Source of the DNA: Flammeovirgaceae bacterium
GTDB lineage: Bacteria; Bacteroidota; Bacteroidia; Cytophagales; Cyclobacteriaceae
NCBI GenBank assembly: GCA_020635915.1
Contig: JACJYU010000003.1
Span: forward strand, 124,001-188,000
Direction: 5' to 3'
DNA: 64,000 nucleotides
Shown: positions 52,477 to 61,600 of the stretch, piece by piece
Position numbering within the stretch: position 1 is the first letter of the stretch
How the letters are laid out: each line of letters opens with the position of its first letter
The notes under the pieces: generated by a model
Seen by the model: the letters and a program-made list of their open reading frames with translations, nothing else
The model's database searches: none
What the model was told of the DNA's origin: nothing
Position numbers and translations under genes: made by a program

Positions 52477-53028
52477 CTATCCCAGGGCCTCAAGGACCCT
52501 GGAGGCCTGTTGAATGTGCCGTTGGTTATGATAGACAACCACCCTCAGGGTATCCCCAAGCTTCAGCTTGATCCACTTTGAAATGCTGATGGAGGTCTTT
52601 ACTTTCCCAAGGTCAACCTCCCTTGCCTTTTCCAAAAGGCCCAACATCTGCCTTTGCTGGTCCAGGAACTTGTCCACTACGTTCGCCTCAAGGTGGGCAT
52701 GGATGGGGTCCATCGACTTGAACGTTTTCATTTTCCTTAATTTGCCATCGCTTCCGGGCAGCATGGAAAGTGCAAAATAATTGCCTATCCAACCACTTTT
52801 AAATACTTCATTACCGGAATGAGGGGCCTCGCTGACTTTCCGGTCTATCTCAGGCAAATAAAAGTCCCCGTACCTGTTCAAATGTTCCAGGCACTCCAAA
52901 ATGCTCCAGCCGGTGGGCGTGGGCCGGTGGTTAAGTGCCTCCAGTGTCAACAGCTTGTACTTCCCGGCTTCAGAAATGGCTTCCAAAGTGCGGTTTGCAA
53001 GGTCTTCTATTAGTTCATTGCGGATCAT
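52477..53028 (-). CDS. DinB-family (DinB_2) protein
   Basis: 183-aa four-helix-bundle protein. PTPTGWSILECLEHLNRYGDFYLPEI holds the first metal His region, and VVVYHNQRHIQQASRVLEAL is the closing DinB motif with two His. The family contains metal-dependent thiol transferases and proteins of unknown role. It lies 56 bp downstream of a Crp-like regulator gene in the same direction, so it may be controlled by it. Confidence 0.88.
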   Translation of the reverse strand: MIRNELIEDLANRTLEAISEAGKYKLLTLEALNHRPTPTGWSILECLEHLNRYGDFYLPEIDRKVSEAPHSGNEVFKSGWIGNYFALSMLPGSDGKLRKMKTFKSMDPIHAHLEANVVDKFLDQQRQMLGLLEKAREVDLGKVKTSISISKWIKLKLGDTLRVVVYHNQRHIQQASRVLEALG

Positions 53029-53084
53029 CGTTTTTTGTTTTTTGTAAAATTCCGCATGTCAAAATTCAATAACATTGACCAAAA

Positions 53085-53621
53085 TCAAGGTTTTTTTATC
53101 CGGCTCAAGGTTTCCGGCTTCATTCCCAGGTAGGAGGCAATGTGCCTGGCGGGCACGTGCTGGAACAAATGAGGGCTCCTGTCCAATACCCTTTTGTACC
53201 TCTCGGCAGGCGATGAGGTAAGTATATCCATTTCACGTTCCATTTGTTGCAGGACAAGTGCCTGGAGCACCAGTTGGTAAAGCCTGGAGAATTCCCCATC
53301 AGAGCTTATCAGCGCATTGAACATTTCTTTTTCCACGGCTTTGAGGCGGCATTGTTTTATGGCCTGCAGGCTGAACTGCGTGGGCTTGCCTGATAAGAAA
53401 GAATCAAGGGCTGTGATAATGGAGCCTGGATATGCAAACCTGACCACATATTCCTCACCCCCCTTCCCGACAAATGCACGAAGGGTTCCCTCATCCACAA
53501 AATATAGGTGCCGTTCAATGGCCCCGGCACGGATCAGGAACCCGTTCCTTTTTAGGAGTATGTCCTTGGCCCATAGGCCCCGGGAAGCTATCCTGGTTTT
53601 CAATTCGTGTATGGCATCCAT
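53085..53621 (-). CDS. Crp/Fnr-family transcriptional regulator
   Basis: 178 aa, a common short Bacteroidota form. It has a cNMP-binding-like jelly roll (LKRNGFLIRAGAIERHLYFVDEGTLRAFV, then VVRFAYPGSIITALDSFLSGKP), a long helix (LYQLVLQALVLQQMEREMDIL) and a helix-turn-helix (VPARHIASYLGMKPETLSRIKK). The nucleotide pocket residues of true Crp are not recognisable, so it may sense no cyclic nucleotide. A perfect GTTTTGCAAAAC palindrome stands upstream. Confidence 0.9.
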   Translation of the reverse strand: MDAIHELKTRIASRGLWAKDILLKRNGFLIRAGAIERHLYFVDEGTLRAFVGKGGEEYVVRFAYPGSIITALDSFLSGKPTQFSLQAIKQCRLKAVEKEMFNALISSDGEFSRLYQLVLQALVLQQMEREMDILTSSPAERYKRVLDRSPHLFQHVPARHIASYLGMKPETLSRIKKP

Positions 53622-53674
53622 GTCTTCCGGTTTGCTGGGGGCTTGTTCCCCTAAAATAATCTTGTCAAATTATC

Positions 53675-53686
53675 GTTTTGCAAAAC
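53675..53686 (-). promoter_or_regulatory. Palindrome upstream of the Crp-like gene
   Basis: GTTTTGCAAAAC is a perfect 12-bp palindrome, 54 bp upstream of the Crp-like ATG. It could be the self-binding site of the regulator; short palindromes also occur by chance. Confidence 0.4.
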
Positions 53687-53736
53687 CCAATCCAATCCCC
53701 CAAGGCGATAAATAAAAAATTGCGGGCAACAACGAA

Positions 53737-54831
53737 CTATTGCTTAACGATCCTAAACCTGGAGGCCATGCCGCTTTTTACATTGACCAGGTGTAGGATA
53801 TAGGCACCGGCACCCAACCGGCCCAAATCCAATCGTGTGCGTTCATTAAATTCAATGGGCGCCATGCCCTGGGGAACGGTGTGGCCATTTAGGTGGGTAA
53901 GGACAATATTGTAATCTTCCGGGTTCAGGTTTATGAAGACATACCTTGAAGTTGGGTTCGGATAAATTTCAGGCTGGGCCGGGGCCTTGACTTGAACGGC
54001 AGCCGCTTTGAAGGTCACCGACTTACCATCATAGTCCACTTGTGCCACCCGGTAGTAGGAAAGCCCGATGGCAGGGAAACTGTCCACTACCATATAGTGG
54101 TGTTCCATGGTGCTCGTTCCTGCCCCTGGCAGGGTGGCCAACGCCTGAAACCCGGCACCATCAATTGAACGCTCCACAACAAAATAATCATTATTAAATT
54201 CCGATGCCGTGGCCCAGGCAATTGTTACCGATTCGCCCATGACCTTGGCCTCAAAGGAAGTCAACTCCACTGGTAATATGTTGAATATACTATTGGTATA
54301 ATCATAAAGGTCCGGATCATTGGTTTGCAAATCCGATTCATTCCCTACTGGGGGTGCCGGGGAAAACCCAGGGGTGGAACCGTATACATAGGAAGGGCCG
54401 GTGAACGTGTTGGCGCCAAATGCATTTGAATAATTGCCGGTCACCACCAATTTTCCGGATCCCGAAATGGTATTGTTGGAGAGCGTATTGGAGAGGTTCC
54501 CAAGCACGATGATCACCCCATTGTTGGTAAATGAAGTCAAGGTCACGTTCAGGTTTCCAAGGATTACCAAAGTGTCGCCCACGTTTACGGACAGGTTGGT
54601 TCCATTCAATGCCATGTGGTTGGCCACCTGGATGGTTCCGTTGACCACCACTACCTTTCCATTGACCGTTACGGTACCCGAAGACAGGGTGCCCGGCATT
54701 GTCCCCCCTACCCAACTTGCCCCCGTTGTCCAAAAGCCAGTCCTCTCATCCAAGGACGATTGTCCTTTGACCGTTAAAATGGCCATTACAAAAACCATGG
54801 GCCAGATTATATGCCTTGCCTTGCTGTTCAA
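53737..54831 (-). CDS. Type IX secretion cargo protein with C-terminal sorting domain
   Basis: 364 aa. The start is probably TTG 54831 (N-S-K-A-R-H-I-I-W-P before the hydrophobic core): the first ATG, 54798, would leave a signal peptide of 13 residues with no positive charge. The mature protein begins with a repetitive, Asn/Gly/Thr-rich beta-helix-like region (VTVNGKVVVVNGTIQVANHMAL, NGVIIVLGNLSNTLSNN, about residues 40-140), then a fibronectin-like domain (LPVELTSFEAKVMGESVTIAWATASEFNNDYFVVERSIDG) and a T9SS type A sorting domain at the end (IYPNPTSRYVFINL ... GAYILHLVN). It shows that the organism uses T9SS. Confidence 0.88.
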   Translation of the reverse strand: MNSKARHIIWPMVFVMAILTVKGQSSLDERTGFWTTGASWVGGTMPGTLSSGTVTVNGKVVVVNGTIQVANHMALNGTNLSVNVGDTLVILGNLNVTLTSFTNNGVIIVLGNLSNTLSNNTISGSGKLVVTGNYSNAFGANTFTGPSYVYGSTPGFSPAPPVGNESDLQTNDPDLYDYTNSIFNILPVELTSFEAKVMGESVTIAWATASEFNNDYFVVERSIDGAGFQALATLPGAGTSTMEHHYMVVDSFPAIGLSYYRVAQVDYDGKSVTFKAAAVQVKAPAQPEIYPNPTSRYVFINLNPEDYNIVLTHLNGHTVPQGMAPIEFNERTRLDLGRLGAGAYILHLVNVKSGMASRFRIVKQ

Positions 54832-54957
54832 AACAATGCAAAACTATAGTGGCCATTGGATACCTATCATGGTGAATGAGCAACTGGAGGGTTTGACCGA
54901 GCCAACGGTCCCCCTGGGGGTACTTCTGTACAAACTTTGCCACCCTTTTTTCTGGGG

Positions 54958-55614
54958 TCAAATCAATTTTTTCATCCATAACGCTGCGGTACTGGCAAGC
55001 CCCGGCAGGATATTTTGGCCGGGCACCTTGAAAGAATGGTCAGCGCCCATGAATACCGAAAGTGTGGCGGGCCGAAGTTTGGCGGTTACCCCCTTTATCA
55101 GTCCGATTTCCGCCAGCTTGTCTTTCGTTCCCTGTAAAAACAGCATCGGCACATCAACACCGTCCAAGTGGGCGGCCCTTTCCGTCCCGGGCTTTCCAAT
55201 GGCATGCAGCGGAAATCCAAAAAAAACAACCCCCTTCAGGTAGGCGGGGCATTCTTTGGCCACCCGCTGGGAAACCATTCTTCCCCCAAAGGATTTCCCG
55301 CCCGCAAACAAAGGCAAGCGCGGGTATTCCCGATGGGCAAATCCCATCATCATGGCCACTGTTTTTTCGGCTACTGCCGGTGGGTCAGGCCTTCTCCCGC
55401 CCTTTTCCATATAAGGAAAATTATAGCGTAGGGTGGCCACCTGCATTTTCGCCAATTCTTGCGAAATGGTTTCCATAAAAACATGGCCCATGCCAGCGCC
55501 TGCACCATGCGCCAATACCAAAAGGGCCTCGGCCTTTTGCGGCACCATGGCCAAGGCCGATACCTTGCCTGTCCTTTCGGAAACTTCAATCGATAAGGGT
55601 TTTGCCAGGGGCAT
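54958..55614 (-). CDS. Alpha/beta hydrolase of the KANL3/Tex30-like family
   Basis: About 218 aa from ATG 55614 (MPLAKPLSIEVSERTG). Motifs: LLVLAHGAGAGMGHVFMETI, LRYNFPYMEKGGRRPDPPAV, LFAGGKSFGGRMVSQRVAKE (nucleophile Ser) and VFMGADHSFKVPG (His). This set (AHGAGAGM, FPYMExGrRrPD, GGKSFGGRM) defines the KANL3/Tex30-like hydrolases, whose substrate is unknown in bacteria. Single gene, divergent from the thiolase gene. Confidence 0.9.
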   Translation of the reverse strand: MPLAKPLSIEVSERTGKVSALAMVPQKAEALLVLAHGAGAGMGHVFMETISQELAKMQVATLRYNFPYMEKGGRRPDPPAVAEKTVAMMMGFAHREYPRLPLFAGGKSFGGRMVSQRVAKECPAYLKGVVFFGFPLHAIGKPGTERAAHLDGVDVPMLFLQGTKDKLAEIGLIKGVTAKLRPATLSVFMGADHSFKVPGQNILPGLASTAALWMKKLI

Positions 55615-55780
55615 GGTTTTGGGGTTTTGGAAAAACAATTTCAAAAACCAATGTGCCAATGTACATCTTTTTCGCGCTGGCAGGAAACGGTACGCCCACT
55701 GGACGAGGGGAACGAAACTTTTAAATACTTTGTCTGTAAAATACTATTTAGCATTAAATTGACCTTACAACCTTGCCTGT

Positions 55781-57058
55781 ATGCACAATAATAACAAACG
55801 TGTGGCAATCCTGGGCGGCCTCCGGATTCCCTTTGTAAAATCCTTTCAGCAATATTCACGCACCTCCAACCAGGAAATGCTTACGGCCACCCTGCAAGGC
55901 ATGGTGGACAAATACGGCCTTTCGGGCAAATTATTGGGCGATGTTGCCTTAGGGGCCGTCATGCAAAGTTCTTTTGAATGGAACTATTCCCGTGAAGTGG
56001 TCCTGGGCACTACGCTGCACCCCAATACCCCGGCATTTAACCTGCAGCGGGCCTGCGGCACCAGCCTGGAGGCCATCAACCTTATAGCGTTAAAAATATC
56101 GGCAGGACAAATCGAATCGGGCATAGGTGGCGGCAGCGACACCAACAGCGACCTCCCCATTATGTTCCAGCGGAAACTTGCCTGGAAACTGATCGACATC
56201 AACAGCGCAAAAAGCACCGCCCAGCGGATAGCACGCTTCCTTAAAATCAAGCCCGGTGACCTTAAGCCCTCCTACCCCGCCATCGTGGAACCGCGCACGG
56301 CCCTGTCAATGGGGCAGCATACGGAGAAAATGGTAAAAACGTGGAAAGTAGGCCGGGAAGAGCAAGACCACCTTGCCCTTCAAAGCCACATGAAGGCAGT
56401 GGCCGCTTATCGGAAAGGTTTCTATGAAGACATGGTCATTCCATTTAAGAACGCCACACGCGACACGATTATAAGGGAGGATACCAGTATGGAAAAACTG
56501 GCACGCCTCCACCCTGCATTTGACAAATCCCCGGCCGGTACGTTAACGGCCGGGAACAGCACCGTCTTTACGGACGGGGCAGCCGCTGTATTCTTGGGCA
56601 ACGAAGGGTATGCCACCGCCCACGATTATCCCGTGCTGGCCTACTTTTCCGATTGCGAGGCAGCAGCGGTCGACTTTGTGCATGGGGCGGGGCTGTTGAT
56701 GGCACCTACCCTGGCCGTGGCCCGGTTGCTGAAAAGGAACAACCTGTCGCTCCAGGATTTTGACTATTATGAGATCCACGAAGCTTTTGCCGGCCAGGTG
56801 CTTTGCACGCTTAAGGCATGGGAGGATGACCATTATTGCAAGGAACAATTGGGGCTAGAGAAGGCGCTGGGGCCAATAGACCGAAGCAAAATGAACGTGA
56901 AAGGTGGCAGTGTGGCTTTGGGGCATCCTTTTGGGGCCACTGGCGCACGCCTGGTAGCAACCATGGCCAAACTCCTTCACCAAAAGGGGAAAGGAAAAGG
57001 TTTGATTTCGGTATGCACGGCCGGGGGGATGGGCGTGGCGGCCATTATTGAAAAGTAA
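55781..57058 (+). CDS. Acetyl-CoA C-acyltransferase (thiolase)
   Basis: 425-aa thiolase. QRACGTSLEAINLIA holds the acyl-accepting Cys (about residue 92), YYEIHEAFAGQVLCT the NEAF-like motif, GGSVALGHPFGATGARLVATM the catalytic His, and CTAGGMGVAAI the second Cys. The length and AFNLQRACGTSLEA resemble FadI-type long-chain thiolases of beta-oxidation. It would split 3-ketoacyl-CoA or, in reverse, condense acetyl-CoA. The HEAF in place of NEAF is known for the FadI branch. Single gene. Confidence 0.92.
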   Translation: MHNNNKRVAILGGLRIPFVKSFQQYSRTSNQEMLTATLQGMVDKYGLSGKLLGDVALGAVMQSSFEWNYSREVVLGTTLHPNTPAFNLQRACGTSLEAINLIALKISAGQIESGIGGGSDTNSDLPIMFQRKLAWKLIDINSAKSTAQRIARFLKIKPGDLKPSYPAIVEPRTALSMGQHTEKMVKTWKVGREEQDHLALQSHMKAVAAYRKGFYEDMVIPFKNATRDTIIREDTSMEKLARLHPAFDKSPAGTLTAGNSTVFTDGAAAVFLGNEGYATAHDYPVLAYFSDCEAAAVDFVHGAGLLMAPTLAVARLLKRNNLSLQDFDYYEIHEAFAGQVLCTLKAWEDDHYCKEQLGLEKALGPIDRSKMNVKGGSVALGHPFGATGARLVATMAKLLHQKGKGKGLISVCTAGGMGVAAIIEK

Positions 57059-57077
57059 AATCAGTTGACAATTTGGT

Positions 57078-57911
57078 TCAAAGGTTTTTATACCACACGT
57101 TCATGCTTTCTATGCTTTCCCCTATTTGTGTGTTGTTCACCAGGGTGCCGGCAAACTCATAATCGGTACGCGCAAAGGTGGCATTCATGCCTATGGACTC
57201 TGCACGGGCGATGGTAAAAAGCGTTTTATACCCTTGCGATACCATCTCCCCTTCCATCTCCTTTAGCAGAAAATAGGAAAGGTTTTTCCCCCTGTGTTTC
57301 GGCAGGGTGGCAAAGTCGGTCATCTCTGCATTTTTGTTTTCCTTGTCCTTTTCCGCAGAGGAGGCGGCCACCAGTTTATCGTCCACAAACGCACCGAAGT
57401 AATCTATGTTTTCATCCATCGTTTTCCGGAGGTAGCGTTCATCAAAAATGGGGAAAGGGTAAACCTTAAATGCTTTTTCATATAATCCCGCCAGCGCTTC
57501 CGCGTCTTCCGCCCCCAGTGCCCGAAAATCCGCATCGGGCTTGTCCAAATCGCCTTGGTCCTTTTTTGTCAATGCCACGGCTATGTTTTTCCTGATCTTT
57601 TCCTTCTTGGAAGGTGAAAGGAACGACCGGGCAGCCCCCATAAAGCGCGACACAAAATGGGCCGGTTCCCTGCCTTTAAAAAACTTGGGAATGGTGGCCT
57701 CCTTTTTAAAATCGTTTTCAATGAAGTCTTCGACCACCCCCTCCGGCACTTTCGCAAAAATTTTGGTGTACTTTTTCATGAGGGAAAGGTCGTGCAACTT
57801 ATCAATGATCCCCGGTGCATCCTTTCCGGCCAGCTTCATCAGGTAAACCCTGTCGTTGTTGGGGCCGTGCTGGATCAACGACCCATCCAGTTTTTCAATT
57901 TTATCAAACAT
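57078..57911 (-). CDS. ablB: Beta-lysine N6-acetyltransferase (AblB-like)
   Basis: About 277 aa from ATG 57911 (MFDKIEKLDGSLIQHGPNNDRVYLMKLAGKD), the AblB start. The N-terminal substrate domain with IIDKLHDLSLMKKYTKIFAKVP is followed by a GNAT domain (about 150-277; FRALGAEDAEALAGLYEKAFKVYPFPIFDERYL and MTDFATLPKHRGKNLSYFLLKEME, the acetyl-CoA pocket). With the aminomutase two genes upstream it would make N6-acetyl-beta-lysine, a compatible solute. The start overlaps the symporter stop by 8 bp. Family identity is recognised from memory. Confidence 0.87.
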   Translation of the reverse strand: MFDKIEKLDGSLIQHGPNNDRVYLMKLAGKDAPGIIDKLHDLSLMKKYTKIFAKVPEGVVEDFIENDFKKEATIPKFFKGREPAHFVSRFMGAARSFLSPSKKEKIRKNIAVALTKKDQGDLDKPDADFRALGAEDAEALAGLYEKAFKVYPFPIFDERYLRKTMDENIDYFGAFVDDKLVAASSAEKDKENKNAEMTDFATLPKHRGKNLSYFLLKEMEGEMVSQGYKTLFTIARAESIGMNATFARTDYEFAGTLVNNTQIGESIESMNVWYKNL

Positions 57912-59310
57912 TTTTCTTAAGGTAATAGACCAAGTAATAAAGGACTGCGGACAAGGCCAGCCCGAATACGGTGGCATCAAGCCCCAGGGGCAGCCCCATT
58001 TTTGAGAGGATGGCTAACAAGGTAAAACCGCCCCCGCCCACCATGCTTACGGCCGCGGCCGTGGCATCCGTTTTTTTGGAGAAGTAGGCGACCAGCGTGG
58101 GCACCAATAGGCCGGATACCATAAACCCATAGGCCTGTAAAACGATGTCGAGCACGGATTGGAACATGCCCGCCAGCAACAACGCCAGTACCCCCACTGT
58201 CAGGGTGACCAACTGCGACAAATTGATAATGAACTTGTCGGGAAGTTTCTTTTTAAAGAACCTCACAATGATGTCATTGGTAAAATTCCCTGACGAGGCG
58301 ATCAGGCAACTGTCGGCAGTGGACATCACTGCCGAGAAGTAGGAGGCCAGCAAAAAGCCGGACACCCCAACCGGCAATACATGGTTCAACATCAGGGGCA
58401 AGGCCATTTCCGGATCACTCTCGGGAAAAGCCACCCTCCCCAACATGCCCAGCCCCACCCCAACAAAGGCCATAAACGGGTATTCAAAAACACCGGCAAT
58501 CAGGAATGCCCGTTTGGCTTCCTTTACGTCCGGGCTGGCATATACCCGTTGGTACAAGGTCATGGCTATAAACCAAATCGGAAGTATGGTGAAACCCCAA
58601 TTTACCAGGGTAATGGCCGAAACGTTGGACAAACTAAAATGGGAAGCCGGCAAGGCCTTGCTAATGGCCTCCCAGCCACCAAGTTTGTAGTAGGCGAAGG
58701 GGAACCCCAGGAACATGAGCCCAAACAACAATACAATCCATTGTATGGTATCGGTGTAGATCACCGCCTTGATGCCCCCGAGCACGGTGTACAAAAGAAT
58801 GACGGCCGCAATTACAAAGAGGGAAAAAGCCAGGGGATCAAAAGAGGTAATGTGGCTGAACACGCTACCGGCCGCCAGCTTGGCACCTGCCAGTATCTGC
58901 CCCCCCGTAAAACCCAGGTAGCCGATACCGGAAATCACGGCCGCGAACATGGCCACCTTGCCCCCGTATTTTACCTTCAGGAAATCAGGATATGTCAGGT
59001 AACCGGCTTGCATGTCCAATTTTTTCAATTTTGGTACCGTTAAAACTGCCGCCATCCATGCCCCTATCAGCCCGGTGAACAACAACCAACTCCCTGATAG
59101 CCCCATCACAAAACCAAGGCCTCCCAACCCAATGGAAAAACCCCCACCCACATCGGTGGCGACAATGGATAGCCCCACATGAAACGAAGATATGGACCTC
59201 CCTCCTACAAAGTAATCCTCATGGTTTTCGTTCTTGAAGAAGAAGTAGATGCCCACCCCTAGTATGCCGAGGAAGTACAGCGCAAAGACAACATAATCCA
59301 GCCAGTGCAA
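57904..59310 (-). CDS. Sodium:solute symporter (SSS family)
   Basis: 468 aa with about 13 membrane helices: LDYVVFALYFLGILGVGIYFF first, then the SSS signature GGRSISSFHVGLSIVATDVGGGFSIGLGGLGF and YFSAVMSTADSCLIASSGNFTNDII, which supplies the Na+ site. Between kamA (13 bp upstream) and ablB (8-bp overlap). In this operon it probably imports the substrate lysine or a compatible solute such as beta-lysine or betaine; the sequence alone does not choose. It links uptake to local synthesis. Confidence 0.92.
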   Translation of the reverse strand: MHWLDYVVFALYFLGILGVGIYFFFKNENHEDYFVGGRSISSFHVGLSIVATDVGGGFSIGLGGLGFVMGLSGSWLLFTGLIGAWMAAVLTVPKLKKLDMQAGYLTYPDFLKVKYGGKVAMFAAVISGIGYLGFTGGQILAGAKLAAGSVFSHITSFDPLAFSLFVIAAVILLYTVLGGIKAVIYTDTIQWIVLLFGLMFLGFPFAYYKLGGWEAISKALPASHFSLSNVSAITLVNWGFTILPIWFIAMTLYQRVYASPDVKEAKRAFLIAGVFEYPFMAFVGVGLGMLGRVAFPESDPEMALPLMLNHVLPVGVSGFLLASYFSAVMSTADSCLIASSGNFTNDIIVRFFKKKLPDKFIINLSQLVTLTVGVLALLLAGMFQSVLDIVLQAYGFMVSGLLVPTLVAYFSKKTDATAAAVSMVGGGGFTLLAILSKMGLPLGLDATVFGLALSAVLYYLVYYLKKNV

Positions 59311-59323
59311 ACGTGCGGGAGGT

Positions 59324-60799
59324 TTAAACGGCCATGGTCAGATGGGCAAATCCCGATGCGTTTATGGCATTTTCGATCAGGTCGTCATGCACAGACTCAT
59401 CCTCCCACATCTTTTGCCCTTCTGGCGGCAATGAACTGATGGGGTCGAAATACAAATACAACTTGTCTTTGTCCACGCTGGGGCTCCGGTACACGCTTAT
59501 TCCTGTTACCTTGTCATAATAATCGTAGCTGTGCACGTCCCGTTTGCCCCCGCCCCCAGGGGCATCGGTGACAAACAATGGCGTGTTAAACCCTGCCGTA
59601 ACACCACGCACCGCCCGCTCGATCTCTTGTGTTTTTGCCACACTGGTACGCATCTCTTCCGTGCCCTTCACCATGTCGTGTTGATAGACATAATAAGGTT
59701 GCACATTCATGTAGGAAAGCTTTCTCACCAAATGGATCATTTTTTCCGCTGTGTCGTTCACCCCCCTGATCATTACGCTCTGGTTGCGCACGGTAACGCC
59801 CCGTTTGAACAGCAGGTCCATGGCATCCTTTGTGATCTGGGTGATCTCGTTGGCACTGTTGAAGTGCGTGTGCAAGACCACTTCTTTGCCCATGCTCCTG
59901 CCCAGGTCCACCATATCCACCAAAGCCTCGGTCCAATCCGGGTCCGTCAATATTTTCATTGGCATGACGGCTGGCCCTTTGCTGGCAAAGCGTATCCTCC
60001 TGATATGGGGAATGTTCAACAGCATCCCGCCTATCTGGCGAATGCGGTTTGGCACCAGCATGTACGCATCGCCACCGGATACCACAATGTCTTCAATCTC
60101 GGGCCGGGAGGCAATGTAGGCAAATGCCTTGTTCCAATTGTCCGGCACAGGCTTAAAGTTCACCTTTTCCACGGCATCCGTATCGCTGCCAATGGCATAA
60201 CTGCGTGTACAGAAGCGGCAGTAAACAGGGCACACGTCCAGGGGCAGGAAAAGTGCCTTGTCAAAATAACGGTGCACCAGGCCTGTAACGGGGGAATCGT
60301 CCTGCTCGCCCAGCGAATCCAAGGTAAGCCTGGGGTGGTCCGGTTCGCGGGAAGCGCCCAAAGGTATAAATTGTATCCGCAACGGGTCGTGGTAAGGGTC
60401 GTTCCAGTCAATCAAGCTCAAAATATAAGGCGACAGCCTAAGGTTCATGGGTGCCTCGTCCATCCCATTAACGGCATCCTCAATAAATTCCTTGGAAGCC
60501 AGCCCGGTAAGGAACTCCTTTAGCTTGGCTATCTTGTGGATGGTGTTCTTGTTTTGCCACTTGGTGTCCAGGAAGGTTTCCTCACTGACGTCCTTAAAGG
60601 CAGGGATACGCTGCCAAAATGGCCCATCCGAAAACTTGCGGTGGCCAATATCGCTGGCCGTTACCATTTTTTTGTTGGGGTCCGGGATCTCCATTTCGGC
60701 TATGGCCTCCAGGGTGTCGGTATGTGAAATTTTGTTGGGCAAATCAGCTACTTTGCTCGCCTCTTTCATGAGGGAGATTTCATCTGTTGAATAATTCAT
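59324..60799 (-). CDS. kamA: Lysine 2,3-aminomutase (KamA/AblA-type radical SAM enzyme)
   Basis: About 491 aa, started at ATG 60799; the open frame further upstream runs into the regulatory palindrome and is rejected. Radical SAM motif CPVYCRFCTRSYA (about residues 190-200) binds the 4Fe-4S cluster. VVSGGDAYML, MIRGVND, YQHDMVKGTEEMRT and VTDAPGGGGKRDVHSYDYYD follow, the last holding the PLP Lys and substrate Asp of KamA enzymes. It converts L-lysine to beta-lysine. An N-terminal part (about 100 residues) longer than in clostridial KamA is present. A glutamate- or other aminomutase remains possible, but the ablB neighbour argues for lysine. Confidence 0.92.
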   Translation of the reverse strand: MNYSTDEISLMKEASKVADLPNKISHTDTLEAIAEMEIPDPNKKMVTASDIGHRKFSDGPFWQRIPAFKDVSEETFLDTKWQNKNTIHKIAKLKEFLTGLASKEFIEDAVNGMDEAPMNLRLSPYILSLIDWNDPYHDPLRIQFIPLGASREPDHPRLTLDSLGEQDDSPVTGLVHRYFDKALFLPLDVCPVYCRFCTRSYAIGSDTDAVEKVNFKPVPDNWNKAFAYIASRPEIEDIVVSGGDAYMLVPNRIRQIGGMLLNIPHIRRIRFASKGPAVMPMKILTDPDWTEALVDMVDLGRSMGKEVVLHTHFNSANEITQITKDAMDLLFKRGVTVRNQSVMIRGVNDTAEKMIHLVRKLSYMNVQPYYVYQHDMVKGTEEMRTSVAKTQEIERAVRGVTAGFNTPLFVTDAPGGGGKRDVHSYDYYDKVTGISVYRSPSVDKDKLYLYFDPISSLPPEGQKMWEDESVHDDLIENAINASGFAHLTMAV

Positions 60800-60862
60800 G
60801 ACTTGGTTGTGTGAATAAAAAGATAATGTTCTGTTTCGATGAGGTCCACATTCTATAAAATC

Positions 60863-60886
60863 CATTATGTTCTATAGAACATAATG
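60863..60886 (-). promoter_or_regulatory. Perfect 24-bp operator palindrome before kamA
   Basis: The half CATTATGTTCTA (60863-60874) is followed by its exact complement TAGAACATAATG (60875-60886), without spacer. It lies between the marR stop and kamA start, 64 bp before the ATG. A related half-site ATAATGTTCT stands at 60823-60832. MarR proteins bind such dyads; with marR directly upstream this is the likely operator of the beta-lysine operon. Confidence 0.82.
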
Positions 60887-60933
60887 CAAATGTATGGCCT
60901 TTTCAGGCCAAAACCAAGGTTTTCTGGGTAAAA

Positions 60934-61431
60934 CTACCCCTCTGAAGGTGGGGTTAAAGGCTCTATCGGCACATTCATGGCAATAAGGGGCGCTGCCTCC
61001 TCCCCCTCTATCTCCATGGCGGCCACAATGATGCCCAGGGCGTCCTTTATCTTCAGCTGGGTGGCTTCGGGCAAGGATTTGATCCTTTTGGCCAGTTGGT
61101 CGTGCAAAATATCCGGGGCCTGCTTTACCACCTCGCTCCCCCGCCCGGTAATGCCGAGGTAAGTGACCCGCTTATCGCCAGATTTGGGGAGCCTTTTTAC
61201 CAATTCCTTTTTTTCAAGGCGGTTCACAATGCCGGTAATGGTGCTGGAGTTGAGGCTCAGTAATTTCATCAGTTCGCCATGGGTCGACATTTTATTGGAA
61301 GCCCTGTCGATATGGCCCAGGCAGAGCAACTGAGGGATGCTTATTCCGAAATCCTTTTGCACGCGCTTGGACTCCAGGTTGATGGACCTGACGATCTTCC
61401 TGATATTAATGAGTATGTCCAAGGTTTCCAT
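60934..61431 (-). CDS. MarR-family transcriptional regulator
   Basis: 165 aa from ATG 61431 (METLDILINIRKIVRSINLES). The winged helix includes ISIPQLLCLGHI, THGELMKLLSLNSSTITGIVNRLEKKELVKRLPKSGDKRVTYLGITGRGSEV, the full MarR motif with the Asp-Lys-Arg wing. Dimer helices at both ends. It lies just upstream of kamA and, by position, should control the beta-lysine operon through the 60863-60886 palindrome. The effector could be an osmolyte or lysine; this is a guess. Confidence 0.92.
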   Translation of the reverse strand: METLDILINIRKIVRSINLESKRVQKDFGISIPQLLCLGHIDRASNKMSTHGELMKLLSLNSSTITGIVNRLEKKELVKRLPKSGDKRVTYLGITGRGSEVVKQAPDILHDQLAKRIKSLPEATQLKIKDALGIIVAAMEIEGEEAAPLIAMNVPIEPLTPPSEG

Positions 61432-61558
61432 TTCCTGCAAAGATGCTGAATGCCGGCAAACCTACATACGGTGGAATACCAAAAAATGAGGCAGGTTTTG
61501 GGCCGTCCTGCCCAACTTCCATTTTCCTTTGACCCATGGCTGGCCGGTTGAATATTAT

Positions 61559-61566
61559 TACCTTTG
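61559..61566 (+). promoter_or_regulatory. Candidate -7 box of the ABC-F gene
   Basis: TACCTTTG fits TAnnTTTG, 34 bp before ATG 61601. It rules out the upstream start at 61529. The -33 element is not clear. Confidence 0.5.
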
Positions 61567-61600
61567 CGGCCTTGTCCGGCAAAGGCCGGGCCAAAAGCCT

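Noticed and set aside
59531..60523. 330-codon plus-strand frame opposite kamA
   Set aside because: His/Val-rich shadow; the radical SAM motif on the other strand is decisive.
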